A stretch of 64,000 nucleotides of DNA from Flaviflagellibacter sp963786225 (GCA_963786225.1 CAWAYQ010000024.1:1-64000), one strand, 5' to 3'; shown: positions 18,927 to 29,104, numbered from the stretch's first letter. Translations and numbers: made by a program. Notes: a model not told the origin generated them from the sequence alone.

Positions 18927-21199
18927 CGTCTCGCTTTCCTGCCGGTTCGTTTCGGGCGCTCATCGGCGCGCGTGCGGCGCAGACCGCGCTTCCCGCGGCC
19001 CGGCGGCTTCATCCGGCGTCCCTCAGATAGGACTTCGAACCGCAGCGCGCCAGCTACCGGCACCGCTTCAACGAGACGCACCTCCACCTCGTCGCCAAGC
19101 CGGAAGCCTTCTCCGGTGCGCTCGCCGATCAGCGCGTGCTGAGTCTCGTCGTGAACGTAATAGTCCGAACCGAGCGTCGAGGCCGGGATGAAGCCAGAAG
19201 CGCCGGTTTCCGCGAGACTGACGAAAAGGCCCGAACGCGTGACGCCGGAAATGCGCGCCTGGAACTTCGCGCCGATGCGTTCCGCGAGGTGATGGGCGAT
19301 CAGACGATCCACCGTCTCGCGTTCGGCGGCCATGGCGCGCCGTTCGGCCGCCGAAATCGAGACGCTGATCTGGGCCAGGATCTCGGGCGTCTCGTGCGCG
19401 GGCAGGCCGTCGTCGCCGAAGCCGTGGGCGCGGATCAGCGCGCGGTGGACGATGAGGTCGGCATAGCGGCGGATCGGCGATGTGAAATGTGCATACTTTT
19501 TGAGGTTCAAGCCGAAATGGCCGTAATTCTCGGCCGAGTACTCGGCCTGCGCCTGCGAGCGCAGAACCACCTCATTGACCACCTGAGCGTGCTCGGTGCC
19601 TTCGACCTGTTTCAGCACGCGGTTGAAATGGCTCGCCCTGACCGCCTCGCTTTTCCCGAACGCGATATCGAGGCTTTCGAGGAATTCCCTGAGCGCGGTG
19701 AGCTTTTCCAGGGACGACGCGTCGTGGACGCGGAAGATGAGCGGCGAACGCTTCGCCGTCAGCGTTTCGGCGGCCGCGACATTGGCCAAAATCATGAACT
19801 CTTCGATGAGCCGGTGCGCATCAAGACGCGGCGGAACAATGACACGGTCGACCGCCCCGTTCCCATCGAGCAATATCTTGCGCTCGGGCAAATCGAGGTC
19901 GAGAGGCTCGCGCGCATCGCGCGCCTTCTTGACAGCGGAATAGGCCGTCCAGAGCGGTTTCAGCACCGTGTCCAGAATCGGGCTCGTAATATCGTCCGGC
20001 CGTCCGTCGATCGCGGCCTGCGCCTGCGGATAAGCGAGCTTCGCCGCGGAGCGCATCATCACGCGGTGGAAGGTGTGACTTTTCTTGCGCCCGCTCGCGT
20101 CCACGATCATACGCACCGCGAGCGCCGGACGATCTTCGAGAGGGCGCAACGAGCAAAGGTCGTTCGAGATGCGCTCCGGCAGCATCGGAACGACACGGTC
20201 CGGGAAATAGACGGAATTGCCTCGAACATACGCCTCGCGGTCGAGGGCCGATCCGGGCCGGACATATGCGGCTACATCGGCGATGGCGACGGTGATGATG
20301 AAGCCGCCGGGATTGCCGGCGTCCGCGTCCGGTATGGCATGTACGGCGTCGTCGTGGTCCTTGGCGTCCGCCGGGTCGATCGTGACGAGTTGAAGGCTGC
20401 GCCAATCCTCGCGACCAGAAAGCTCCGCCGGCCTCGCGGCATCGGCCTCGGCCAGCACGTCTTGTGGAAAGACGTGCGGAATGTTGTGGGTGTGAATGGC
20501 GACAAGGCTGATCGCCTTCTCGCTCGTCAACGAACCGAGCCTCTCGCGCACACGGGCTGTCGGCGCGCCGAAGCGGCCCTGTTTCAGGATGTCGACCGAA
20601 ACGAGATCGCCATCCTTGGCGCCGCCTTCTTCGCCGGGGGGGACGTCGAGCAGCTTTCCGAGCTGCTTCTTGTCCACCGACTCTATGCGGCCGCCGCCGC
20701 CCGGCTTGGCGTGGAATATGCCGAGTTGGCGCTGGCTCTCGCGCGAGAGCAGTTTGATGATGCGCCCGAGATAAACGGGCCCCTCGTCGGGGTTCTTTTC
20801 GATGCGCAGCAAAGCGCGATCACCGATGCCCGGAGCGACCTCCGGCTTCTTGCCGCGGCGCGGGATCACGACGAGGATTTTCGGCGTGGAGCCGTGTTCC
20901 TCTTCGTCCCATTCGGCGGGAGTTGCGATCAGGTCGCCGTCTTTGTCCCGGCCCGCGATATCGGCCAGCACGACCGGCGGCAATTGCCCGGCCTTGTGCA
21001 CGTGTCCGCGCTTGCGGCTGACAGAGCCTTCGCGCTCCATTTCCTTCAGCATGGCCTTCAGGGCAATCTTGGCCGCGCCGCTCTTGATGCCGAAGGCACG
21101 GCCGATCTCGCGCTTGCCCACCTTGCCGGACTGTTCCGCGATAAAAGCCGCGATCTCGTCTTTCGAAGGCAGAACCAAACTTTTCTTTGGCGGTGCCAA
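18923..21199 (-). CDS. rnr: ribonuclease R
   Basis: Processive 3'-5' exoribonuclease that degrades structured RNA. The 758 residues show an N-terminal winged-helix region (10-70), cold-shock domains (75-230), the RNB catalytic domain with TIDPADAKDHDDAV near residue 273 (metal-binding aspartates) and HFTSPIRRYADLIVHR near 572, and a C-terminal S1 domain (about 645-725) followed by a basic tail. All landmarks are intact and of usual length. The start lies 12 bases after the restored end of topA; the stop overlaps DUF983. Confidence 0.97.
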   Translation of the reverse strand: MAPPKKSLVLPSKDEIAAFIAEQSGKVGKREIGRAFGIKSGAAKIALKAMLKEMEREGSVSRKRGHVHKAGQLPPVVLADIAGRDKDGDLIATPAEWDEEEHGSTPKILVVIPRRGKKPEVAPGIGDRALLRIEKNPDEGPVYLGRIIKLLSRESQRQLGIFHAKPGGGGRIESVDKKQLGKLLDVPPGEEGGAKDGDLVSVDILKQGRFGAPTARVRERLGSLTSEKAISLVAIHTHNIPHVFPQDVLAEADAARPAELSGREDWRSLQLVTIDPADAKDHDDAVHAIPDADAGNPGGFIITVAIADVAAYVRPGSALDREAYVRGNSVYFPDRVVPMLPERISNDLCSLRPLEDRPALAVRMIVDASGRKKSHTFHRVMMRSAAKLAYPQAQAAIDGRPDDITSPILDTVLKPLWTAYSAVKKARDAREPLDLDLPERKILLDGNGAVDRVIVPPRLDAHRLIEEFMILANVAAAETLTAKRSPLIFRVHDASSLEKLTALREFLESLDIAFGKSEAVRASHFNRVLKQVEGTEHAQVVNEVVLRSQAQAEYSAENYGHFGLNLKKYAHFTSPIRRYADLIVHRALIRAHGFGDDGLPAHETPEILAQISVSISAAERRAMAAERETVDRLIAHHLAERIGAKFQARISGVTRSGLFVSLAETGASGFIPASTLGSDYYVHDETQHALIGERTGEGFRLGDEVEVRLVEAVPVAGALRFEVLSEGRRMKPPGRGKRGLRRTRADERPKRTGRKARR

Positions 21200-21211
21200 T
21201 ATGGTGTCCCG

Positions 21212-23915
21212 TCAGTTCGCCGCGCGGGCTTTCGCCGGCTTCTTGGCAACGGCCTTCTTCGCCGCAGGTTTCTTCGCAACGGGTTTTTTCGCTGCGGATT
21301 TACTCGCGGCAGGCTTCTTGGGCTGCAGGCTTTTTGACGGCCGCCTTTTTCGTCTTTGACGGGGCCTTGCCGCGTTTTCCGCCGCCGCCGCTCTCGGCCT
21401 TGGCGGCGATCAGCGACACCGCCTCCTCGAGCGTCAGCGTGTCCGGATCGCGGCTTTTCGGGATGGTGGCGTTGATCTTGCCGTGGCTCACATAGGGGCC
21501 GTACTTACCGGCGCGCAGAGTTATCGCGCCGCCCTCAGGATGGTCGCCGAGCTGTTTGGCCGGTGCGCCGCCGCGATTGCCGCGACCGCCATTCGCCTTC
21601 TTTTCGGCAATGACCGTCACTGCCCGATTGAGGCCGATCTCGAACACTTCGTCGATCGATCCGAGGCTGGCATAGGTGCCGTCATGCGCGACATAGGGGC
21701 CATAGCGGCCGAGGCCCGCGACGATGGGCTTGCCGCTTTCCGGATCCATGCCGACTTCGCGCGGCAGCGCGAGAAGCGCCAAGGCTTTTTCCAGGTCGAG
21801 ATCCGCGGCGGCCCATTCCTTCGGCAGGGAGGCGCGCTTCGGCTTGTTTTTCTCGGCGTCGATGTCGCCGAGCTGCACATAGGTGCCGAAACGCCCGTCG
21901 CGAACCGAGACGTCGAGTCCGGTCTCGGGATCCGGGCCGAGAACGCGCACACCGTCTCCGCCGACGCCGCCCTTGTCATCGGCGCCGTTCGCGGGCGAGG
22001 AAAGCTGGCGCGTATAGCGGCATTCCGGATAGTTCGAGCAACCGATAAAGGCACCGAACTTGCCCGTTTTTAGCGACAGACGGCCGGTGCCGCAGACCTG
22101 ACACTGGCGCGGATCGCCGCCGTCGGCGCGCGCCGGGAAAATGTGGGGTCCGAGAATTTCGTTGAGCGCGTCCAGAACTTCCGTCGTGCGGAGTTCCTTC
22201 GTTCCCAGAATGGCGGCCTCGAAATCGCGCCAGAAGTCGCGCAGCACTTCTTTCCAGTCGAGCTCGTGATCGGAGATCAGGTCGAGCTTTTCTTCGAGGC
22301 CGGCGGTGAAGTCGTATTCCACATAGCGGCGGAAAAAGCTTTCGAGGAAGGCCGTGAGCAGGCGGCCATTGTCCTGCGGAACGAGACGCTTCTTGTCGAG
22401 AACGACGTAACCGCGGTCGCGCAGAACGCCGATAGTCGCCGCATAGGTCGAAGGCCGGCCGATGCCGAGCTCTTCCATCTTCTTGACGATCGAGGCTTCG
22501 GTGTAGCGCGGCGGCGGTTCGGTGAAATGCTGCGTCGACTTGATTTCGCGCCGGTCGAGTTCGTCATGCGCGGCGAGCGGCGGCAGGCGGCGGCTGTCCT
22601 CGTCTTCGACGTCTTCGTCCTTGCTCTCCTGATAGAGCGCAAGGAAGCCGTCGAAGGTGAGAACCGTGCCGCTTGCGCGCAATTCGAGACCGCGTCCGGC
22701 GGCCTGGGCCACGATGTCCGCGGTGGTGCGCTCCACCTCGGCCGATTCCATCTGGCTCGCGACGGTGCGCTTCCAGATCAATTCGTACAGCGCGAACTGA
22801 TCCTGATCGAGATATCTGCGTACATCCGCGGGCTTGCGCGACACATCCGTCGGGCGGATCGCTTCATGCGCTTCCTGGGCATTCTTCGCCTTCGTCTTAT
22901 AAATACGCGGCGCGCCAGGCAGGTAGCGCTTGTCGAACGAGCGCCCGATGAAGCTGCGCACCGAGGAGATCGCTTCCGGCGCGATCTGCACGCCGTCGGT
23001 TCGCATATAGGTAATGAGGCCGACGGTCTCACCGCCGATGTCCACGCCCTCATAGAGGCGCTGCGCGGTGCGCATCGTATTGGTCGCGGAGAAGCCGAGT
23101 TTGCGCGAGGCTTCCTGCTGCAAGGTCGAGGTCGTGAACGGCGGCCAGGGATGGCGCTTCCCGGGCTTGGATTCGACTGCGGCGACAGTGAACTTGGCAA
23201 AATCGAGCGCGCGCTTGAAGGCTTCGGCTTCTTCGCCGTTACCGATGTCGAGACGGGTGATCTTCTTGCCGTCGGCGCCGACAAGGCGCGCGTCGAACGT
23301 CTCGCCGCTCTTGGTGGCGAGCGTCGCGACCAGCGACCAGTATTCCTGGGTGATGAAACTTTCGATTTCCAGTTCGCGCTCGCAGACGAGGCGCAACGCC
23401 ACCGATTGCACGCGCCCGGCCGAACGGGCGCCGGGCAGCTTGCGCCATAGAACCGGGGAGAGCGTGAAGCCGACGAGGTAATCGAGCGCGCGGCGAGCGA
23501 GATAGGCATCGACCAGAGCGCCGTCGATCTCGCGCGGGTTCTTCATGGCTTCGAGCACGGATTGTTTGGTGATCGCGTTGAAGACGACGCGCTCCACCTT
23601 CTGATCTTTGAGCACCTTCTTGTCGCGCAGGATTTCAAGCACGTGCCAGGAAATGGCCTCGCCTTCGCGATCCGGGTCGGTCGCCAGGATGATGCGATCG
23701 GCGTTCTTCACAGCTCGTACGATATCGGACATCCGCTTCTGGGACTTCGAATCGACCTCCCAAAGCATGTGAAAATCCGCTGCGGGATCGACCGAACCGT
23801 CCTTGGGCGGCAAATCGCGGACATGGCCGTAGGACGCCAGAACTTCGTAGCCGGAGCCCAGATATTTGTTGATCGTCTTGGCCTTAGCAGGCGACTCGAC
23901 GATGACGACGTCCAT
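21212..23915 (-). CDS. topA: DNA topoisomerase I, C-terminal tail frameshifted
   Basis: Relaxes negative supercoils. The start MDVVIVESPAKAKTINKYLG, the Toprim acidic residues in ATDPDREGEAISWH, the active-site Tyr region GLITYMRTDG near residue 310 and C-terminal zinc and zinc-like modules (CQVCGTGRLSLKTGKFGAFIGCSNYPEC) are all present. As read, the frame stops at 21300. Removing one base from the G-run at 21320-21322 adds a Lys/Ala-rich tail ending KARAAN at 21212. Such basic tails are common in this family, so I take 21212 as the intended end. Transcribed after dprA and before rnr. Confidence 0.93.
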
Positions 23916-24152
23916 GAGATTCTCGGTTTCTACACAGGAAAAAGGGAGGATCTGCGGCCTCCCGGAGAGGGCGGAACATGGTGAAGCACGGCCCTGCTGT
24001 CAAACAGCCCCCGCCGCGGCATGGTGAATTCGATCACGCGGATTGTATTGATTGTGTCGCAATTAATATTGCAATCTTCGGTATCGGATATCTACTCGGC
24101 GGCGGAACAACCGAAGCCGTGGCATCCCATTGTTTACAAAGGGATTTTCGAC

Positions 24153-24368
24153 ATGATGGGCAAACACGAGGCCACAACTTATGCGGGACGGCGGTTACCG
24201 CTCGATACGGCTAATTACATCGCCGAACTTACTGCCGAAATGTCGTCGCTGGCGCGAAGAGCCGAACTCGAACGGGTCGCCGACCTTCTCAATCTGGTCC
24301 GACTCGAAGCCGAGCAGGTGGTCCAGTGCGGTGATTTTCAGATCAGACTGACGCGCCCCCCAACCTGA
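24153..24368 (+). CDS. small conserved hypothetical protein
   Basis: A 71-residue frame from ATG 24153. It carries GRRLPLDTANYIAELTAEMSS and RAELERVADLLNLVRLEAEQ, a helical pattern I associate with small conserved proteins of Hyphomicrobiales. Function is unknown. The frame is open back to an ATG at 24021, but that part is AT-rich and looks non-coding. It sits between the divergent topA start and the convergent dprA end, overlapping dprA by 31 bases. An imperfect palindrome (GCAAT/ATTGC, 24059-24072) lies upstream. Confidence 0.6.
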   Translation: MMGKHEATTYAGRRLPLDTANYIAELTAEMSSLARRAELERVADLLNLVRLEAEQVVQCGDFQIRLTRPPT

Positions 24369-25465
24369 CGTTCGATCCGGCGCGCCAATTCCAGCTCAAG
24401 CAGGACCAGTTGAACCAACCGGGCCGGTGCGCCGGACAGCCTTACGATGTCGTCGGGCTGCGCCGGGGAGGGACCGAGAAGTTCCAGGATCGCCGAGCGC
24501 AAGACGGAGTCGGACGGCAAGGAGGGCGGCGGGTCGCTGTCTTCCGCCAAGGCGGGCGGAGGCTGACGGGGCAACTCGTTATGTAGCGAGGGCGCCACTG
24601 CCTCGATGACGTGGTGAGCGGAGGTGATGAGCGTCGCACCATCGCGCAGCAGACTGTTCGAACCTTCACAGCGCGGGTCGAGCGGCGAGCCTGGAGCCAC
24701 CATGACTTCGCGTCCGAGTTCGTTCGCGAGCCTCGCGGTAATGAGCGATCCTGAGCGCATGGCGGCTTCCACGACGACGACGCCCCGCGCCAGGCCCGCG
24801 ATAATCCGATTGCGGCGCGGAAAGTCCCTGGCGCGCGGCTCCCAGCCGAGCGGCATTTCCGTCACCGCTGCGCCGTGCCGGATTATTCGGGCGAGCAGCG
24901 GCTCGTTCTCCGCCGGATAGATGCGGTCGGGACCGCCGGCGAGCACGGCTATGGTCCCTGTCATGACGCTCGCTTCGTGTGCGGCGGTATCCACCCCGCG
25001 CGCAAGTCCTGAGGCGATCGTGAAACCGGCGTCGCCAAGATCGCGGGCGAGCCGGGAGGCAAAGGTTCTGCCGGCCGCCGACGCATTGCGCGCGCCGACG
25101 ATCGCGATGGTCGGCCGCTCGAGACAGGCCGTTTCACCGAACGCCGTCAGAAGAGGCGGCGCGCCATCGGCCGCTGCAAGCGCCGCCGGATAGTCCGGCT
25201 CGCCGATCGCGATCAGGCGTGCGCCGATGCGCGAAAGTCCGGCCAACTCCGTTTCGGCCGCGCCCTGGCTGCATAATTTCGGCGCCCGACCGCCGCCGCG
25301 CCGCGCGAGATCCGGCACGGCTTCAATGGCCGCAGCGGCACTCCCGAAATGGGCGACCAGATTGTGGAACGTTCGCGGGCCGATGTTTTCGGAACGGATC
25401 AGCCTCAGCCAGTCCAGCCGCTGCGTGTCGGTGAGCCGTGTTCCCGTCAGCACAAGATCAGCCAC
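24338..25465 (-). CDS. dprA: DNA-processing protein DprA
   Basis: Binds single-stranded DNA and loads RecA during natural transformation; also conserved in non-competent bacteria. The 375 residues have an N-terminal SAM-like region (to about 100), the Rossmann-like core with AIVGARNASAAGRTFASRLA near 122 and IASGLARGVDTAAHE, FPRRNRIIAGLARGVVVVEA near 212, and a C-terminal winged-helix domain (about 310-375). The start overlaps the plsY stop by 8 bases. It ends convergently with the small gene at 24153. Confidence 0.95.
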   Translation of the reverse strand: MADLVLTGTRLTDTQRLDWLRLIRSENIGPRTFHNLVAHFGSAAAAIEAVPDLARRGGGRAPKLCSQGAAETELAGLSRIGARLIAIGEPDYPAALAAADGAPPLLTAFGETACLERPTIAIVGARNASAAGRTFASRLARDLGDAGFTIASGLARGVDTAAHEASVMTGTIAVLAGGPDRIYPAENEPLLARIIRHGAAVTEMPLGWEPRARDFPRRNRIIAGLARGVVVVEAAMRSGSLITARLANELGREVMVAPGSPLDPRCEGSNSLLRDGATLITSAHHVIEAVAPSLHNELPRQPPPALAEDSDPPPSLPSDSVLRSAILELLGPSPAQPDDIVRLSGAPARLVQLVLLELELARRIERQVGGRVSLI

Positions 25466-26078
25466 CCGACACGGGCGCCGCGTTCTTGCCGATCCGCGTT
25501 TCGGTCCCGGACATCAGGCGCCTGATATTGGCGTGATGCTTGGCGATGAGAATGATCGACATCGCGGCGAAGAGCGCTGCCCATACAATGCCGGACGCGA
25601 AGATCAGGATGAAAGGTGTCGCCGCGCTGGCGACGAGAGCCGCGAGCGACGAATATCGGCTGATGGACGCAACGATGAGCCAGATTGCGCCGAAGGCCAG
25701 GGCCACCGGCCATGAGATGGCGATGAGGACGCCGATATAGGTCGCGACCCCCTTGCCCCCCTTGAAGCGCAGCCAGACCGGAAAGACATGGCCGAGAAAC
25801 GCGCCGAGGCCCGCCGCGAGCACCGCAAGATCGGTGCCGCCGATATGCCATGCGATCAGAACCGCCGCCGTGCCCTTCAATGCGTCGGCCAGGAGCGTCG
25901 CGATGGCGAGATCCTTGCGGCCGGTACGCAGGACATTCGTCGCGCCGATATTCTTCGAGCCGATGTCACGGATGTCGCCGAGGCCGGCAAACCGGGTGAG
26001 CAGCAGGCCGAAGGGGATCGATCCCAGCAGATAGCCGAGCAGAAAATAGAGCGCGGAGATAAAAATCGTTTCCACCAT
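25458..26078 (-). CDS. plsY: acyl-phosphate:glycerol-3-phosphate acyltransferase
   Basis: Integral membrane enzyme that acylates glycerol-3-phosphate from acyl-phosphate, the first step of phospholipid synthesis. The 206 residues carry the three PlsY motifs: GSIPFGLLL near 19, GSKNIGATNVLRTGRK near 40, and FKGGKGVATYIG near 105. Five hydrophobic segments are visible, and the C-terminus has HHANIRRLMSGTETRIG as expected. Length is normal. It lies 18 bases after pyrC and overlaps dprA. Confidence 0.96.
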   Translation of the reverse strand: MVETIFISALYFLLGYLLGSIPFGLLLTRFAGLGDIRDIGSKNIGATNVLRTGRKDLAIATLLADALKGTAAVLIAWHIGGTDLAVLAAGLGAFLGHVFPVWLRFKGGKGVATYIGVLIAISWPVALAFGAIWLIVASISRYSSLAALVASAATPFILIFASGIVWAALFAAMSIILIAKHHANIRRLMSGTETRIGKNAAPVSGG

Positions 26079-26096
26079 CAGGACTGGCAGCCAGTT

Positions 26097-27398
26097 TCAA
26101 ACGTATTCATAGACCGTTTTTCCGGCAACCAAAGTGCGGAGAACGCGGCCCTGAAGGCGCGCTTCGTCGAACGGAGTGTTCTTCGATTTCGAGTGCAAAT
26201 TCACCGGGTCGAGCACGAACGGCTCGTCGGGATCGAAAAGGACGAGATCGGCGGGGGCGCCCTTTTCGAGGCGTCCGCCGGGCAAGCCGAGCAGTTCGGC
26301 CGGGCGCGTGGACATCGCGCGCAACAGGATGGGGAGCGCCACATCGCCTGAATGAACAAGACGCAGGCCCGCCGCGAGCATGGTTTCGATGCCGAGCGCG
26401 CCGTCGGATGCCTCCGCGAAAGGCTGGCGCTTCTGCTCTACGTCCTGGGGATTGTGGTCGGAAACAATGATGTCGATCACGCCGTCGGCGACCGCCTGCG
26501 CGAGAGCGACCCGGTCATCCTCGCCGCGCAGCGGCGGAGCGACTTTATAGAAGGTGCGGTAATCGCCGATATCGCTCTCGTTGAACGAGAGGTGGTTGAT
26601 TGAGGTGCCGCAGGTGAAGGGCAGCCCCTGATCCTTGGCGCGCCGGGCGATGTCGATCGAGTCCCGGTTTGTGATGGTGGCGGCGTGGTAGCGGCTTCGG
26701 GCCAGGCGGACGAGGCGCGCGTCGCGCTCGAGAACGATCGTCTCGGCTTCGATCGGACGGCCCGACAGACCCAACCGGCTTGCGAATTCCCCGGCGTTCA
26801 TCACGCCATTGCCGGCGAGATCGCGGTCTTCGGTGTGATGGACGATCAGCGCATCGAAGTCGCGCGCATAGGTCAGCGCGCGCAACAGCACGCGTGCATT
26901 GACGACGCTGCATGCGCCGTCGGTGAAGCAGACCGCGCCGGCCTGTTTCAGGAGACCGATCTCGGTCATTTCCTCGCCGCGCAGGCCTTTCGTCAGCGCA
27001 GCCGCGGGATGCACATTGACCACGGCCGTGTCGCGCGCGCGCCGCAGCAGATAGTCGACGATGGCGGGATCGTCGATCGGCGGATTTGTTTCCGGCGTAC
27101 AGACAATCGTCGTGACCCCACCCGCCGCCGCGGCATGGCTGCCGGAGGCGATGCTTTCCCGATGTTCGGCGCCGGGCTCGCCGAGAAAGGCGCGCATGTC
27201 GACAAGGCCCGGGGCGAGAACCTTGCCGTTGCAGTCGATCGTCTCCGCGCCGTCGGGCGCGGTTTTCAGGTTCGTTCCGAGATCGGCGATCTTGCCGTGC
27301 TGAACCAGCAGCGCGCCGCGCGTTTCGGTGCCGGCGGCCGGATCGATCAGGCGTGCATTCGTGAGGAGAAGGGGACGGGCGGTCATGTTGGCGTTCAC
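26097..27398 (-). CDS. pyrC: dihydroorotase-like protein, probably non-catalytic
   Basis: Member of the long dihydroorotase class paired with aspartate carbamoyltransferase. The overall fold markers are present (ALTKGLRGEEMTEIG, HTEDRDLAGNGVMNAGE), but the metal motif DxHxH reads D67-M-R-A-F. Later ligand positions are also changed, with HAATIT and TSINHL where active enzymes have HxxHxS and PHH. This pattern matches the inactive PyrC' partners (as in Pseudomonas) that support ATCase assembly. I infer a structural rather than catalytic role, with the active enzyme encoded elsewhere. The start overlaps the pyrB stop by four bases. ATG 27386 is an alternative start. Confidence 0.88.
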   Translation of the reverse strand: MNANMTARPLLLTNARLIDPAAGTETRGALLVQHGKIADLGTNLKTAPDGAETIDCNGKVLAPGLVDMRAFLGEPGAEHRESIASGSHAAAAGGVTTIVCTPETNPPIDDPAIVDYLLRRARDTAVVNVHPAAALTKGLRGEEMTEIGLLKQAGAVCFTDGACSVVNARVLLRALTYARDFDALIVHHTEDRDLAGNGVMNAGEFASRLGLSGRPIEAETIVLERDARLVRLARSRYHAATITNRDSIDIARRAKDQGLPFTCGTSINHLSFNESDIGDYRTFYKVAPPLRGEDDRVALAQAVADGVIDIIVSDHNPQDVEQKRQPFAEASDGALGIETMLAAGLRLVHSGDVALPILLRAMSTRPAELLGLPGGRLEKGAPADLVLFDPDEPFVLDPVNLHSKSKNTPFDEARLQGRVLRTLVAGKTVYEYV

Positions 27399-28348
27399 CC
27401 GTTCGGCAGGTTGCGGGCGAGGGCTTCGAGCACCGCCATGCGCACGGCGACGCCCATTTCGACCTGTTCGCGGATCAGGCTTTGCGCGCCGTCGGCGACT
27501 TCGGAGTCGATCTCGACGCCGCGGTTCATCGGGCCGGGATGCATGACGAGGGCGTCGGGCTTTGCCCAGGACAGCTTCTCGGCGTCGAGGCCGTAGAAGT
27601 GGAAGTATTCCCTCACCGAGGGCACGAAGCTGCCGTTCATGCGCTCAAGCTGGAGGCGGAGCATCATGACGATATCGGCATCTTTCAGAGCGGCGCGCAT
27701 GTCGCGGAACACTTCGACGCCGAAGCGGTCGATGCCGCGAGGCAGGAGCGTGGAGGGACCAACGACGCGGACACGCGCGCCGAGAGCCTGAAGCATGATG
27801 ATGTTCGAGCGGGCAACACGGCTGTGCAGGACATCGCCGCAGATCGCGACGATCAGGCCCTGGATGCGGCCTTTGTTGCGGCGAATGGTAAGGGCATCGA
27901 GCAGCGCCTGGGTCGGGTGCTCATGCGCGCCGTCGCCGGCATTGATGACCGAGCAGTCGACCTTCCGGGCCAGGAGATGAACCGCGCCGGCGGCATGGTG
28001 GCGGACCACGATCAGGTCCGGGTGCATGGCGTTCAGCGTCGCCGCCGTGTCGAGCAGCGTCTCGCCCTTTTTGATCGAGGACGAGGCCACCGCCATGTTC
28101 AGGACGTCGGCCCCGAGACGCTTGCCGGCGATCTCGAACGAGGACTGCGTCCGGGTCGAGTTCTCGAAAAACAGGTTGATGAGGGTGCGGCCGCGGAGCG
28201 TGTCGCGTTGCTTCCGGACCTGTCGGTTCAGTTCGACGGCCTCATCGGCCATATCCAGCAGCATTTGCATGTCGAAGGGCGAAAGCCCTTCGATTCCGAG
28301 CAAGTGGCGGTGGGGGAAGTCCAGTTTCGGGTGCGCGGGTGCGGTCAT
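27395..28348 (-). CDS. pyrB: aspartate carbamoyltransferase catalytic subunit
   Basis: Condenses carbamoyl phosphate with aspartate, the committed step of pyrimidine synthesis. The 317 residues include the carbamoyl-phosphate site FFENSTRTQSSFE near 58, SSSIKKGETLLDT near 88, HPTQALLDALTI near 141 and the aspartate-binding MLRLQLERM near 228. All active-site residues are present. It overlaps the pyrC-like gene by four bases. It is the first gene of the long minus-strand cluster; its promoter must lie in 28349-28457. Confidence 0.97.
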   Translation of the reverse strand: MTAPAHPKLDFPHRHLLGIEGLSPFDMQMLLDMADEAVELNRQVRKQRDTLRGRTLINLFFENSTRTQSSFEIAGKRLGADVLNMAVASSSIKKGETLLDTAATLNAMHPDLIVVRHHAAGAVHLLARKVDCSVINAGDGAHEHPTQALLDALTIRRNKGRIQGLIVAICGDVLHSRVARSNIIMLQALGARVRVVGPSTLLPRGIDRFGVEVFRDMRAALKDADIVMMLRLQLERMNGSFVPSVREYFHFYGLDAEKLSWAKPDALVMHPGPMNRGVEIDSEVADGAQSLIREQVEMGVAVRMAVLEALARNLPNG

Positions 28349-28457
28349 CCGAAGACGATCTCATATGTGGGTTGGGAACCGGGCGCAACCCCGGTTCGTT
28401 GTTAACTCAAGCCGGAATCTCGCCGGCATGGGAAATGCTAACGGGAGGACCCCGCAT

Positions 28458-29104
28458 ATGCCCATTCGCAATCACATGCGTATCACCGCTACCGCTCTCG
28501 CGCTCGTCGTTGGATTGACCGGAGGCGCCCAGGCGGAGCCTTTCAACATCTTTTCCGTTTCGAAAGCTGCGGAAAAGGCGGACGGCGCAACACCTCAGCT
28601 TGATCAGGTCCAGTACCGCGGCGCGGTTTTCGCGGCGGCGGTTTTCGCCGCGGCGGTTTTCGCGGTGGATATCGCGGTGGATATCGCGGCGGATACTATC
28701 GTGGCCGCGGCTTCGGCTGGGGCGGAGCGGGTTTGGGTTTAGGTCTCGGCGTCGGCCTGCTCGCAGGAGCAGCCATCGCCGGCAATCGATATTATTGCGA
28801 CCCGTATTATGACTATTATTGCGGGGGCTACGGATACGGCTACGGCGGCTATGGTGGATATGGTGGATATTACGGCGGGCCATATTACGGCGCGGGCTAT
28901 TACGGCGGGCCAGGCTTTTACGGCGGGCGCGCCTTTTACGGGGGTCGCGGCTTTTACGGCGGGCGCGGCTATTACGGCGGGCGTCGCTTTTACGGTGGGA
29001 GAGGCTTTTACGGCGGACGAGGCTATTACGGCCGACGCGCCTACCGCGGCTTCCGCGGCGGCTACGGCGGTCGTCGGGTCGGTCATTATCGCCGTTTTCG
29101 GTGA
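28458..29104 (+). pseudogene. Gly/Tyr-rich secreted protein, copy 1, frameshifted
   Basis: A GGGAGG site precedes ATG 28458. The first 30 residues are a signal peptide (ITATALALVVGLTGGAQA), followed by EPFNIFSVSKAAEKADG as in copy 2. At about 28617-28625 one base is missing relative to copy 2, so the frame runs into Ala/Val-rich nonsense and stops at 28742. Shifting the frame recovers LAGAAIAGNRYYCDPY and long YGGRGFYGG repeats to a stop at 29104, ending GRRVGHYRRFR. So this copy is broken, or misread in a repeat. The intact relative is at 30178. Confidence 0.8.

Noticed and set aside
19136..21337. Long plus-strand frame opposite rnr
   Set aside because: It lies antisense to a fully conserved RNase R and has no recognisable motif; shadow frame.
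28850..29060. Regular short repeats that could be taken for a CRISPR array
   Set aside because: The repeats are in-frame Gly/Tyr codons of a low-complexity protein with no unique spacers, and no cas genes are present.
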